Of a stretch of DNA of 64,000 bases, positions 7,864-15,999 are shown piece after piece (the first letter of the stretch is position 1; each line of letters starts with the position of its first letter). This DNA comes from DATJLY01 sp035604195 (lineage in GTDB: Bacteria; Pseudomonadota; Alphaproteobacteria; ATCC43930; CGMCC-115725), in assembly GCA_035604195.1 (NCBI GenBank), contig DATNIY010000102.1, positions 1 to 64,000 of the forward strand, given 5' to 3'. The notes below the pieces were generated by a model. That model saw only the letters and a program-made list of their open reading frames with translations. It was not told where the DNA came from and did not search any database. The position numbers and the translations under genes are program-made.

Positions 7864-8340
7864 ATGGCATTGCAGCTGCGGCGGGTAGTCACCGGCCATG
7901 ACGGCAACGGCCGCGCCATCGTCAAGATCGACGAGATCTCTAAAAACGTCGTCTCGGCGCGGCCGGGCGCGCAGGCCTGCGTCATCTGGACGACCGAGAG
8001 CTTCCCGGTCGACAATGCCGGCGAGGCCGATGCCGGGTCGCGCAAGACCGGCACCACCCTCGACAACGGCACCGTCTTCCGCATCGTCGAATTCGGCCCC
8101 GGCGTCTCGCCGCGCAACCACCGCACCGATTCGATCGATTATGCCGTCGTCATGTCCGGCGAAATCGACATGGAGCTCGACGACGCAGAGATCCATCTCA
8201 AGGCCGGCGACGTGCTGGTGCAGCGCGGCACCATCCACAATTGGGTCAACCGCGGCACCAAGCCTTGCGTCATCGCCTTCGTCCTCGTTGCGGCGAGGCC
8301 CGTCGTCGCCGGCGGCAAGACGCTCAACGCCACCGGCTGA
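7864..8340 (+). CDS. Cupin-domain protein
   Basis: A 158-residue single-domain cupin. Start at 7864 is set by the SD GGGAGGGA, 4 nt before ATG. The cupin core is seen as FGPGVSPRNHRTDSIDYAVVMSGEIDMELDDAE (residues about 80-110, metal-ligand His after PRN) and GDVLVQRGTIHNWVNRG (His near residue 127), so a bound metal is likely. Small cupins like this serve as dioxygenases, isomerases or ligand sensors; which applies here is not visible. Only 3 bp separate its stop from the alpha-hydroxy-acid oxidase ATG, so the two are an operon with the aldolase-like gene after them. Confidence 0.85.
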   Translation: MALQLRRVVTGHDGNGRAIVKIDEISKNVVSARPGAQACVIWTTESFPVDNAGEADAGSRKTGTTLDNGTVFRIVEFGPGVSPRNHRTDSIDYAVVMSGEIDMELDDAEIHLKAGDVLVQRGTIHNWVNRGTKPCVIAFVLVAARPVVAGGKTLNATG

Positions 8341-8343
8341 ACC

Positions 8344-9447
8344 ATGGCCGAGGCGGCGGACGAAGCGGGCAGCCAGTTCCTGATCCTGCACGAGCTGGTC
8401 AAGGCGGCGCGGCTCAAGCTGTCGGACGATCTCTGGGATTATCTGACCGGCGGCGCCGACAGCGAGACCACCTTGCGCCGCAATCGCCTGGCGCTCGATG
8501 CGCTGGCCTTGCGGCCGCGGGTGCTGCGCGACGTCGCGCGCATCGATTGCTCCGGCACGCTCTTCGGCTGGAAGCTGCGCATCCCCGTCGTGCTGGCGCC
8601 GATCGGCTCGGTCGAGGTCTTCGATCCCGGCGGCGCCGCGGCCGCGGCCGCGGCCGCTGCCGGCTTCGGCGTGCCGACCATGGTCAGCTCGGTGAGCGAA
8701 CCCGGGCTCGAGGCGACGGCGGCATCGGCCGGCGGCCATAAGATCTTCCAGCTCTATGTCCGCGGCGATGCGGCCTGGGTCGATGATCATCTCCGCCGCG
8801 CCGAAGCGGCCGGCTACGAGGCGTTCTGCCTCACCGTCGACACCGCGGTGTACAGCCGGCGCGAGCGCGACATCGCCAAGCGTTACATCCCGGCCGGAAG
8901 GCGGCGCGACTTGCTCGGCCAGGACTACCAGGCGGCGCTCAACTGGGAGGACGTAAAGCGGGTGAAGAGCAAGCTCAAGATTCCGCTCATCCTCAAGGGC
9001 ATCGCCACGGCCGAGGATGCCGAGCTGGCCTGCAAGCTCGGCGTCGATTGCCTCTATGTTTCGAACCATGGCGGCCGCCAGCTCGATCACGGCCGCAGCG
9101 CCATCGAAATGCTGCCGGAAGTGGCGGCGGCGGCGCGCGGGCGGGCGCAGATCATCGTCGATGGCGGCTTCTGCCGCGGCACCGATATCTTGAAGGCGCT
9201 GGCGCTCGGCGCCACTGCCGTCGGCATCGGCCGGCTCTATTGCTACGGTCTCGCCGCCGCCGGCGCGGCGGGAGCCGCGCGCGTGCTCGAACTGCTCGAG
9301 GCCGAAATCCATACGGCCCTCGGCCTCATCGGCGCCGCCGCGATCACCGATCTCGACAAGACTTGCGTCGCCGCCGCCGCGCCGGTGACGGTTCCGCATG
9401 TGCTGAGCGCGTTTCCGCTGCTCGATCTGCCGGAGCGACGCTACTAG
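8344..9447 (+). CDS. FMN-dependent alpha-hydroxy-acid oxidase/dehydrogenase
   Basis: A 367-residue TIM-barrel flavoprotein of the glycolate oxidase / L-lactate dehydrogenase / mandelate dehydrogenase family. It oxidises an L-2-hydroxy acid to the 2-oxo acid. Visible active-site elements are AFCLTVDTAVYSRRERD (substrate Arg), the catalytic Lys strand IPLILKGI, the catalytic His and Arg in YVSNHGGRQLDHG, and the FMN-phosphate loop IIVDGGFCRGTDILKALALGA. No membrane-binding insert is obvious and the loop between residues 180 and 205 is short, which favours a soluble oxidase type. The exact substrate is unknown. Operon partners are a cupin and a D-threonine-aldolase-like enzyme. Confidence 0.9.
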   Translation: MAEAADEAGSQFLILHELVKAARLKLSDDLWDYLTGGADSETTLRRNRLALDALALRPRVLRDVARIDCSGTLFGWKLRIPVVLAPIGSVEVFDPGGAAAAAAAAAGFGVPTMVSSVSEPGLEATAASAGGHKIFQLYVRGDAAWVDDHLRRAEAAGYEAFCLTVDTAVYSRRERDIAKRYIPAGRRRDLLGQDYQAALNWEDVKRVKSKLKIPLILKGIATAEDAELACKLGVDCLYVSNHGGRQLDHGRSAIEMLPEVAAAARGRAQIIVDGGFCRGTDILKALALGATAVGIGRLYCYGLAAAGAAGAARVLELLEAEIHTALGLIGAAAITDLDKTCVAAAAPVTVPHVLSAFPLLDLPERRY

Positions 9448-9503
9448 GGCCGGAAGCGCGGGCCTCAGGCGGAACGCCGGCCAGCAGTGGAGCAGGACCG
9501 CGA

Positions 9504-10646
9504 ATGCCAGCCTTGGGACCCAATGAAGCGCTCATCGGCGTTCCCGGAAGCCGCGCCCGGCTCGATACGCCGGCGCTGCTCATCGACCGCGACGCGCTCT
9601 TGCGCAACATCGGCGCGATGGCGGCGCATGCAAAGGGCGCCGGCGTGGCGCTCAGGCCGCACGCCAAGACCCACAAATCGCTGCGCATCGCCGCGCTCCA
9701 GGTGGCGGAAGGCGCGCTCGGCATTTGCTGCGCCACCATCGGCGAAGCCGAAATCATGATCGCCGGCGGCATCCCCGGCGTGCACATCACCTCGCCGCAG
9801 GTGACGCCGCCGAAGATCGCCCGGCTCATCGCGCTCAACGCGGCGCCGCATCGCGGCTTGAGCGTGGTGGTCGATCACCCGGAGAATGTCGCGGCGCTCG
9901 ATGACGCCGCGCGCGCGGCGGGCCGGCCGCTCGAGGTCCTGGTCGACAACGGCGCCGGCCAGGGCCGCACCGGCGTCGCCGGCGAGGCCGAGCTTGTCGC
10001 CCTCGTCCATGCGGTTCGCGCCGCCGCCGGCCTCGCTTTCCGCGGCATTCAATCCTATTCCGGCAATCTGCAGCACATTGCCACGCGCGCCGAGCGGCGC
10101 GCCCGCGCGCGCGAGCAGGCGGAGCGCCTCGGCCACATGCTGCGGCGACTCCGCGGCGACGGCATCGCCGTGCCGATCGTCACCGGCGCCGGCACCGGCA
10201 CCTATGATCTCGATCCCGAAGCCCGCATCTTCACCGAGCTGCAAGTCGGCTCCTACGTGTTCATGGATGTCGATTACCAGCGGGCGCTCGCCGACGGACG
10301 CAATGCGCCGCCCTTCGAGACCTCGCTCTTCGTTGCGACCGCAGTGGTGAGCGTCAATGCCGTGGGCTACGTCACCACCGACGCCGGGCTCAAATGCTTC
10401 GCCACCGACGGCCCGGCGCCCGAAGTGGCGCGGGGCGCGCCGCCCGAGAGCCGCTACGCCTTCTTCGGCGACGAGCACGGCAAGCTCATCTTGCCGCCGA
10501 GCGCGCCACGGCCGCCGCTCGGCACCTTAATCGAATGCGTGACGCCGCATTGCGACCCGACCGTCAACCTGCACGATTTCTACCACCTGGTGCAGGGCGA
10601 CACGCTCGTCGACATCTGGCCGGTCGATGCGCGCGGCAAGCGCTGA
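9504..10646 (+). CDS. D-threonine aldolase/DSD1-family PLP enzyme
   Basis: A 380-residue fold-type III PLP enzyme with an alanine-racemase-like N-terminal barrel and a D-serine dehydratase-like C-terminal domain. PLP Lys is in LRPHAKTHKS (residues about 53-62). The phosphate loop is seen near TGAGTGTYDLD. The C-terminal metal pair typical of DSD1 and D-threonine aldolase is visible as the His and Cys of TPHCDPTVNLHD. Members cleave D-3-hydroxy amino acids to glycine plus aldehyde, or dehydrate D-serine or hydroxyaspartate. Start at 9504 has an AGGA motif 8 nt upstream. It lies 56 bp after the oxidase gene, and 8 bp from the tail of the oppositely oriented RidA gene. Confidence 0.87.
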   Translation: MPALGPNEALIGVPGSRARLDTPALLIDRDALLRNIGAMAAHAKGAGVALRPHAKTHKSLRIAALQVAEGALGICCATIGEAEIMIAGGIPGVHITSPQVTPPKIARLIALNAAPHRGLSVVVDHPENVAALDDAARAAGRPLEVLVDNGAGQGRTGVAGEAELVALVHAVRAAAGLAFRGIQSYSGNLQHIATRAERRARAREQAERLGHMLRRLRGDGIAVPIVTGAGTGTYDLDPEARIFTELQVGSYVFMDVDYQRALADGRNAPPFETSLFVATAVVSVNAVGYVTTDAGLKCFATDGPAPEVARGAPPESRYAFFGDEHGKLILPPSAPRPPLGTLIECVTPHCDPTVNLHDFYHLVQGDTLVDIWPVDARGKR

Positions 10647-10654
10647 GCCGCTTC

Positions 10655-11038
10655 TCAGGCCTTGGCGGCCACTGCCTCGATCTCGATGAGCGCGCCCTCG
10701 CGCGCCAAGGCGCTGATGACGATGAGCGTCGAGGCCGGCTTGATCTCGCCGAGGATGCGGGTGCGCACTTCGCGATAGGCCGCGAGGTCCTCGCGCCGCG
10801 TCAGATAGGTGTTGATCTTGACGAGATCGCTCGTCGCCATGCCGGCATCGGCGAGCACGGCGATGAGATTGCGCCAGGCCTGCTCGGCTTGGGCGGCGAA
10901 ATCGGCCGGGAATTTGCCGTCCTTGGCATTGCCGAGCTGGCCCGCGGTATAGAGCCAGCGCGCATTGGCCGGCATCTCGATGCCGTGGCTGTAGCCCGGT
11001 GGGGCGGCGATGGCGGCTGGGTTGTAGATTTTCTTCAT
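10655..11038 (-). CDS. RidA/YjgF/YER057c/UK114-family protein
   Basis: A 127-residue protein of the Rid superfamily. The archetype RidA hydrolyses reactive 2-aminoacrylate and other enamine/imine intermediates released by PLP enzymes. The ATG at 11038 has a strong SD (GGAGGACAAG). The barrel core WLYTAGQLGN and the closing strand EGALIEIEAVAAKA are typical, but the canonical RidA active-site Arg context (CRVEVARLP) is absent. It is more likely a divergent Rid subfamily. Its stop lies 8 bp from the stop of the D-threonine-aldolase-like gene. That pairing of a Rid protein with a PLP lyase makes sense metabolically, though they are on opposite strands. Confidence 0.85.
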   Translation of the reverse strand: MKKIYNPAAIAAPPGYSHGIEMPANARWLYTAGQLGNAKDGKFPADFAAQAEQAWRNLIAVLADAGMATSDLVKINTYLTRREDLAAYREVRTRILGEIKPASTLIVISALAREGALIEIEAVAAKA

Positions 11039-11185
11039 GGCTCTTGTCCTCCGACGCGGCAGCGGCCACGGCGCAAGAAGACCGCCCCCGCCGCCGCGGG
11101 TCAAGCCGGGTGCCGCTTGGGCGCCGCCGCCGCCGCGGTTATACTGTGGGCGCAGACCCGGGCGGTTGGGCGAGAGGGGTTCGCG

Positions 11186-12025
11186 ATGAAGACATTCTTG
11201 GCGGTGGTAGGCGACGGGACCGCGGAGCCGGTGCTCGAATGCGCCTTGCTCGCGGCGCGTCCATTCGCTGGCTGCATTGTCGGGCTCAACGCGCTCACCA
11301 CGGAATACGCCGTGGTCTTCGGCGGCGAGATGGGTTTCTCCGTCTCCTCCGAGGTCGATCGCACGCTCGAGCGCGAGGGCCAGGAGCGGCGCGACCAGGC
11401 GCGGAACCTGTTCCATGCCGTGATGCAGCGCCACGGGGTTCCGATCGACGGGGCGGGATCGGGGCTCAAGGCCGAATGGCGCGAAGAGATCGGACGTCAG
11501 AACGCCGTGGTGGGCGCGCTCGGCCGCATCTTCGATCTCATTGTCGTCGAGCGCCCGGCGAAGCTCGCCTCGCTGGCCGAGGCGACGCTCGAAGATGCGC
11601 TGTTCGAGAGCGGCCGTCCCGTGCTGATGACGCCGCCGGTGGCGCCCTCGAGCCTGGGCGAGCGCGTTCTCATCGCCTGGAACGGCAGCACCGAGACCGC
11701 CCGCACCGTCGGCTTTGCCATGCCCTTCCTCGAGCGCGCCAAGAGCGTTCAGGTGGTCAGCACCGAAGGCGCCCAAGTGCCGGGACCGAGCGGCGAGGAA
11801 CTCGCTGCCATGCTCCGGCGCAATGGCATCGACGCGACCGCCAAGCATGTCCCCGGCCGCAGCCGCGCCGCCGGCGAGGTCTTCCTCACCGAGGCCCGCA
11901 ACGGCGGCTGCGATCTGATGGTGAAGGGCGCCTATACGCAAAGCCGGCTCCGGCAGATGATCTTCGGCGGCGCCACGCGCCATATCATCATGGAGGCGGA
12001 AATCCCGGTCCTGCTCGCGCATTGA
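11186..12025 (+). CDS. Universal stress protein, tandem UspA-type
   Basis: A 279-residue cytoplasmic protein with two Usp-like halves. The second half carries the clearest family pattern: VLIAWNGSTETARTVGFAMPFL (strand 1 and helix 1, residues about 160-182) and GCDLMVKGAYTQSRLRQMIFGGATRHIIMEAEIPVLLAH (nucleotide-loop-like GxxxxSRLRQMIFGGxT). The first half is more diverged. ATG at 11186 follows GAGAGGGG by 7 nt. The gene is monocistronic, with 160 bp upstream (shared with ridA) and 77 bp before the GGDEF gene. The exact stress role is unknown. Confidence 0.88.
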   Translation: MKTFLAVVGDGTAEPVLECALLAARPFAGCIVGLNALTTEYAVVFGGEMGFSVSSEVDRTLEREGQERRDQARNLFHAVMQRHGVPIDGAGSGLKAEWREEIGRQNAVVGALGRIFDLIVVERPAKLASLAEATLEDALFESGRPVLMTPPVAPSSLGERVLIAWNGSTETARTVGFAMPFLERAKSVQVVSTEGAQVPGPSGEELAAMLRRNGIDATAKHVPGRSRAAGEVFLTEARNGGCDLMVKGAYTQSRLRQMIFGGATRHIIMEAEIPVLLAH

Positions 12026-12102
12026 CGCCGCGCCGATGGCCGTAAGTCATTTCTAAACCGAGTTCGATTAGCGTCGCCGCGCGACGGGGCGACGAGGCGG
12101 CA

Positions 12103-13710
12103 ATGAACGGCAGGGGCAGCGCGGGAGCTTTCGCGCTCGCGGACACGGCCTGTGAAGCATTCGCCGGCGCGGCGGTGGTGCTCGACCGGGGCGGTAACGC
12201 GCTACCGGCGAATGCGCGCGGCGCCGCGCTCATCGCCGGCGGCGGCGCAGAATGGCAACGCATCCTGGCGGAGGCGCGCACGGCATTCGCGCGCGACGCG
12301 GCGATGCCGGGGTGGACCCGGCAATCCGGCGCGGCGCTGCTGCTGCCGCTCGCCGACGGCGAGCGGGTATTGCTGCTGCTGCCCGAACGCGGCGCCGATG
12401 CCCAGGCGCAGGGGCGGGATTACAAGGATCTTGCCGAGATGGCCGGCGATTTCACCTGGGAGGTGGACCGCGCCGGCCGTTTCGTCTTCGTGCCGCCGCA
12501 GGGCGCGCTGGGCTGGCCGGCAGAAGCGCTGCTCGGTCGGCCGGCGGCGGAGTTCGTCGCCGATGCCGTGCAGGCCCGCCTCTTCGTCGCCAACGAGCCC
12601 ATCGCCGAGCACGAAGTCTGGTTCCGACAGGGCGACGGCGGCTCCGCCTGTCTCGGCCTGACCGCGATGCCGGTCCATGACGCCGCCGGCAATTGGCTGG
12701 GGGCGCGCGGCATTGCGCGCGATGTCTCCCACAAGCGCGAGCGCGAGCGCATTCTGGCGCGGACGCAGCGGCGCGAGCGCTTGCTCACGCAGATCGTGCG
12801 CGCCATCCGCGACGAGGCCGAAGCGCAGGCGACGCTTGGCGCGGCGCTCGCGGTCACCGGTCTCCTGATCGGCGCCGGCGGCGCCTGCATGCTCCGTCGC
12901 GGCGCGGGAGAGGGGCCGACCAAGGTGGCGGTGGCCTGGGGCGCCAAGCCCGCGCCGGCGATCCTGGCAGGCGCGCGCGCTGCGCTGGCGCAGGCGCAGG
13001 ACGATGCGGTCGCGCTCGCCACCTCGGGCTATCAGCTCATCGCCCATGCCGCGCGCTACCGCCGTGCCATCGAGGGCGCGATTGTGCTGTGGCGGCGCGG
13101 CGACGAGGCGCCGTTCACCGAGACCGACCGCGCCCTTCTCGCCGAAGTCGCCGATCATCTCGGCGTCGTCATCGCGCAGATCGAGACCCAGGAGCGCATC
13201 GCCACCCTGTCGCGGACCGATGCGCTGACCGGATTGCTCAACCGGCGCGCCTTCTTCGACGATTTGGCCCGCCGCGTCGCGCGGCTCGACCGCGCCGAAC
13301 AGCGCGCCGTGCTGATCTACATCGAGGTGATGAACCTCCGGCTCGTCAACGAGCGGCACGGTCCCATTGCCGGCGATCAGACGCTCGAGCAGCTTGCCGG
13401 CCTATTGCGCGAGCATACCCGCGCCGGCGACCTCGTCGGCCGTTACGGCGGCAGCGAGTTCGCGCTCTGGATCGAGGGCATTGATCTCACCGCCGCCGCT
13501 TCGCGCGCCGAGGCGCTGACCGCGGCCTGCCGACCGCTCGCCGGCGCGACCGGCGATCCGGCGCGGCCGTTCGCTATCGCGATCGGGCTCGCCGGCTTCG
13601 ATGCGCAGCAGGCGGAGACGCCGGCCACGCTCATCGCCCGCGCCGGCCTCGCCGCCGCCGAAGCCAAGCGCCAAGCCGCGAGCGGCGCCCCGGTCTCGCG
13701 CAGCGCCTGA
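12103..13710 (+). CDS. PAS-GAF-GGDEF protein with degenerate GGDEF motif
   Basis: A 535-residue cytoplasmic signalling protein with no membrane spans. A PAS-like domain lies at about residues 106-205 (DYKDLAEMAGDFTWEVDRAGRFVFV), a GAF-like region at 225-362, and a GGDEF domain from about 369 (RTDALTGLLNRRAFF). The catalytic signature near residue 449 reads GGSEF in place of GGDEF/GGEEF. The metal-binding strand reads YIEVMNLRLVN where active enzymes have D-x-D. Both changes hit catalytic or metal residues, so it is probably not an active diguanylate cyclase; a GTP/c-di-GMP sensor or scaffold role is more likely. No EAL domain. A terminator hairpin follows. Confidence 0.85.
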   Translation: MNGRGSAGAFALADTACEAFAGAAVVLDRGGNALPANARGAALIAGGGAEWQRILAEARTAFARDAAMPGWTRQSGAALLLPLADGERVLLLLPERGADAQAQGRDYKDLAEMAGDFTWEVDRAGRFVFVPPQGALGWPAEALLGRPAAEFVADAVQARLFVANEPIAEHEVWFRQGDGGSACLGLTAMPVHDAAGNWLGARGIARDVSHKRERERILARTQRRERLLTQIVRAIRDEAEAQATLGAALAVTGLLIGAGGACMLRRGAGEGPTKVAVAWGAKPAPAILAGARAALAQAQDDAVALATSGYQLIAHAARYRRAIEGAIVLWRRGDEAPFTETDRALLAEVADHLGVVIAQIETQERIATLSRTDALTGLLNRRAFFDDLARRVARLDRAEQRAVLIYIEVMNLRLVNERHGPIAGDQTLEQLAGLLREHTRAGDLVGRYGGSEFALWIEGIDLTAAASRAEALTAACRPLAGATGDPARPFAIAIGLAGFDAQQAETPATLIARAGLAAAEAKRQAASGAPVSRSA

Positions 13711-13744
13711 AAAAGAAAAGCGGCGCCGGATGGACCGGCGCCGC
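13711..13744 (-). terminator. Intrinsic terminator for the OmpA-like lipoprotein gene
   Basis: GCGGCGCCGG (13720-13729) and CCGGCGCCGC (13735-13744) form a perfect 10-bp stem with a 5-nt loop. On the minus strand it is followed at once by TTTTCTTTTT (13719-13710). This is a textbook Rho-independent terminator 22 bp after the lipoprotein stop, and may also stop the convergent GGDEF transcript. Confidence 0.88.
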
Positions 13745-13766
13745 CTCAGTCGCGCTCTTCTGGCGC

Positions 13767-14702
13767 TTATTGCAGGTTGATCTCGACCACGCGGTTGCGC
13801 GGCTCGCGCACGCCCGGGGGCGTCGGGACCGGCGGCTCGCGGAAGCCGACCCAGCGCTCTTGGACCCGGTTGGCGGCGATGCCGGCGGCCTGCAGCGCCC
13901 GCCGCACGGCATTGGCGCGGCGATGGGAGAGACCCATGTTGTAGGCATCGGTGCCGACGGTGTCGGCCTTGCCGACAAGCTGGATCTTGACCGCACTGTC
14001 AGCCTTCGCGGCGCCCGAGGCCGCGTTGACGATCTGCCGGGCTTCCGGCGTCAAGGCGGCCTTGTCGAATTCGAAATAGACGTTGTAGCGATGGACCGCG
14101 GCCGCCGGCGCCGGAGCCGGAGCCGGCGCCTGCGTGAGCTGAGCCAGTGCCGCCTCGAAATCCTGGCGGCAGCGGCCGTTGAGTGAATGCCACCAATCCT
14201 GCTCCATGCGCTCGACCCAGCAGTCGTAACTGACCTGGGCGCGGGCGGCGAGAGCGGGAGCGCGCGTCGTTGCGTCGCCTTGGAGCACGGCGACGAGGCG
14301 CGCCCGCGCATCGGCCAGAATGCTGCGGAAGTGGTCGGGCACTTCAAGCGGAATGAGCCAGTTGCCGTTGTCCTCCGGCGGCACCGCTTCGCCGCCCGCG
14401 GCCTTGAGCCCCTTGCGCGCGAAATAGTCGGACCCGGCGTAATCGTGCAGCGGCCCGTCCATCGCGTTGGCGAGGCTCGAGTAATCGCTGGCGAGGTCGC
14501 CGGTGAAGGTGCCGGTGGTCGGCAAGACCGGCTTGGAGCTATCCATCGGCGCCGCCGCCGCATCCGCGGCGGAGAGATTCCATGGTTCGACCACGTAATT
14601 TCCCTTGATGGGCGGGCTGAAGCTCCAGCTGGCGCACCCTGCCAGCACGGCCCCAGCCGCCAGCAAGGTAAAATAACGCCCGAAATTGCCACCGTTGCTC
14701 AT
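13767..14702 (-). CDS. OmpA-family outer-membrane lipoprotein
   Basis: A lipoprotein of about 311 residues. Start at 14702 is chosen for its SD (GAGAGGAAAG). The signal peptide ends in lipobox LAGC, giving an N-acylated Cys near residue 22. The central region (residues about 60-190) is unfamiliar, with two Cys (YDCWVER and GRCRQDF). The C-terminal OmpA domain reads YFEFDKAALTPEARQIV ... LSHRRANAVRRAL ... PRNRVVEI, the peptidoglycan-diaminopimelate binding fold. It likely anchors the outer membrane to peptidoglycan, similar to Pal but without tol genes nearby. An intrinsic terminator follows. Confidence 0.88.
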   Translation of the reverse strand: MSNGGNFGRYFTLLAAGAVLAGCASWSFSPPIKGNYVVEPWNLSAADAAAAPMDSSKPVLPTTGTFTGDLASDYSSLANAMDGPLHDYAGSDYFARKGLKAAGGEAVPPEDNGNWLIPLEVPDHFRSILADARARLVAVLQGDATTRAPALAARAQVSYDCWVERMEQDWWHSLNGRCRQDFEAALAQLTQAPAPAPAPAAAVHRYNVYFEFDKAALTPEARQIVNAASGAAKADSAVKIQLVGKADTVGTDAYNMGLSHRRANAVRRALQAAGIAANRVQERWVGFREPPVPTPPGVREPRNRVVEINLQ

Positions 14703-14744
14703 CGGTCTTTCCTCTCGCAAATTGCTGCGTCGTTGTTAAATCGC

Positions 14745-14764
14745 GGACGAGGAGACGCTCGTCC
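14745..14764. other. Short hairpin in the leader between divergent lipoprotein genes
   Basis: GGACGAG (14745-14751) and CTCGTCC (14758-14764) pair around a GAGACG loop, followed on the plus strand by TTTGCTT. It lies 43 bp upstream of the OmpA-like start, in a 271-bp divergent region. No clear promoter was recognised in the rest of this stretch. Role uncertain: leader structure or chance. Confidence 0.35.
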
Positions 14765-14973
14765 TTTGCTTCCGCCTAAGCTGTCCGAGGCATGGTTGCA
14801 ACTTCAAACTCAACCCGCAAGCTTTGATTCCCTGGAAGTGTGTCCAAAAAAGCGCTATCGCGTGCGCCGCCGCGATACTTCACGATGGCGGCGCGCTCGC
14901 CCGCCGCTCGCGACCGCCGCAAACCAGGCCGCACCTGGTCCGCTCCGCGACCGCCCAGAGGGGGAATTGACAT

Positions 14974-15441
14974 ATGAAAATCAATTACTTAATCGTTTTC
15001 ATCTGCGCCCTGCCCGGGCTTGCCGGAGGCGCGCAGGCGCAGCAAGCGGGCCAGGACGTCATCACTGATCCCGCGGCGATCCGCGTCTGCCTCTGCCGCC
15101 AGGAGACGGTCGCGGCGCTCAGCGACCGGCTGCAGGAGCAGCGCCGCGCTTATGAAGAGCGCCGCGCCGCCCTCGCCGCGCTCGATGCCCAGGTTCAGGC
15201 GCAGCGCAAGCAGCTCGACCCGACGCAACCGAGCCAGCTCGAGGCCTTCAAGCACCTCCTCGACCAGCGCGACGAGGCCGAGTTGAGCTTCGCCGACGAG
15301 GCGACGCCGACCTATGCCGCCGCGGTCGACCGGCACAATGCCGAGGCCGCGGCCTACAATCGGGAATGCGCGGGCAAAATCTATGACCAATCGGCGCTCG
15401 CCGCGGCGCAGGCCCAGAGCTTCGCCTGTCCGAAACCGTGA
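14974..15441 (+). CDS. Secreted coiled-coil protein with four Cys, unknown function
   Basis: A 155-residue exported protein. The signal peptide MKINYLIVFICALPGLAGGAQA is cleaved before QQAG. The mature part starts with a CLC pair (residues about 44-46), then a charged helical region rich in Glu, Arg and Gln (about 48-110) likely to form a coiled coil, and ends with single Cys at NRECAGK and FACPKP. The four Cys could make two disulfides in the periplasm. SD GAGGGGG precedes the ATG. Its stop abuts the hisI stop on the other strand with no gap. Similar short CxC coiled-coil secreted proteins appear in other alphaproteobacteria, but no function is known to me. Confidence 0.75.
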   Translation: MKINYLIVFICALPGLAGGAQAQQAGQDVITDPAAIRVCLCRQETVAALSDRLQEQRRAYEERRAALAALDAQVQAQRKQLDPTQPSQLEAFKHLLDQRDEAELSFADEATPTYAAAVDRHNAEAAAYNRECAGKIYDQSALAAAQAQSFACPKP

Positions 15442-15828
15442 TCAGGCGATCGGCGCGGCGATGGTGACGAGCGCGCCGCCGCGTGCCGCGCGGAAGAAGC
15501 AACTCCTTTGGCCGGTGTGGCAGGCAGCGCCGGTCTGATCGACGCGCAGCAGCACGGCGTCGCCGTCGCAATCGACTCTGAGCTCGACGAGGCGCTGCAC
15601 ATGGCCCGAGCTCTCACCCTTGCGCCACAGCGCTTGGCGTGAGCGCGACCAGTAGCAGACGCGGCCGGTGGTCAATGTCTCGCGCACCGCTTCGCGATTC
15701 ATCCAGGCGAGCATCAGCACCTCGCCGCTGTCGTGCTGCTGCGCCACCGCCGCAACCAGCCCATCGGCGTCGAAGCTGAGCGCCGCCAGGACCGCATCGG
15801 CGCCTCTTGTCATGCCGGGCTCCGTCAT
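15442..15828 (-). CDS. hisI: Phosphoribosyl-AMP cyclohydrolase
   Basis: A 128-residue enzyme of histidine biosynthesis that opens the adenine ring of phosphoribosyl-AMP. Family blocks are VLMLAWMNREAVRETLTTG, CYWSRSRQALWRKGESSGH, the metal-binding DCDGDAVLLRVDQ and the Zn-Cys pair in GAACHTGQRSCFF. The length matches the stand-alone HisI; no HisE fusion is present. Start at 15828 has the SD GGAG. It is not clustered with other his genes here, which is common in alphaproteobacteria where hisI is often separate from hisBHAFE. Confidence 0.95.
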   Translation of the reverse strand: MTEPGMTRGADAVLAALSFDADGLVAAVAQQHDSGEVLMLAWMNREAVRETLTTGRVCYWSRSRQALWRKGESSGHVQRLVELRVDCDGDAVLLRVDQTGAACHTGQRSCFFRAARGGALVTIAAPIA

Positions 15829-15999
15829 GCCTTCGCTCCTCGATCCCTCTGCCGCCGCGCCACCGGCACTCTATAACGAGGCCAAGCGTTTGGCGCGACG
15901 GGCTTGTACGGGATATGGGAAGCGGCTAGCTTCGGCGCAGCAACCAGCAACAAAACCCACGGGATCGCGCGTCCCGAGCGGGCAGGGAGTGCCGCGGCG

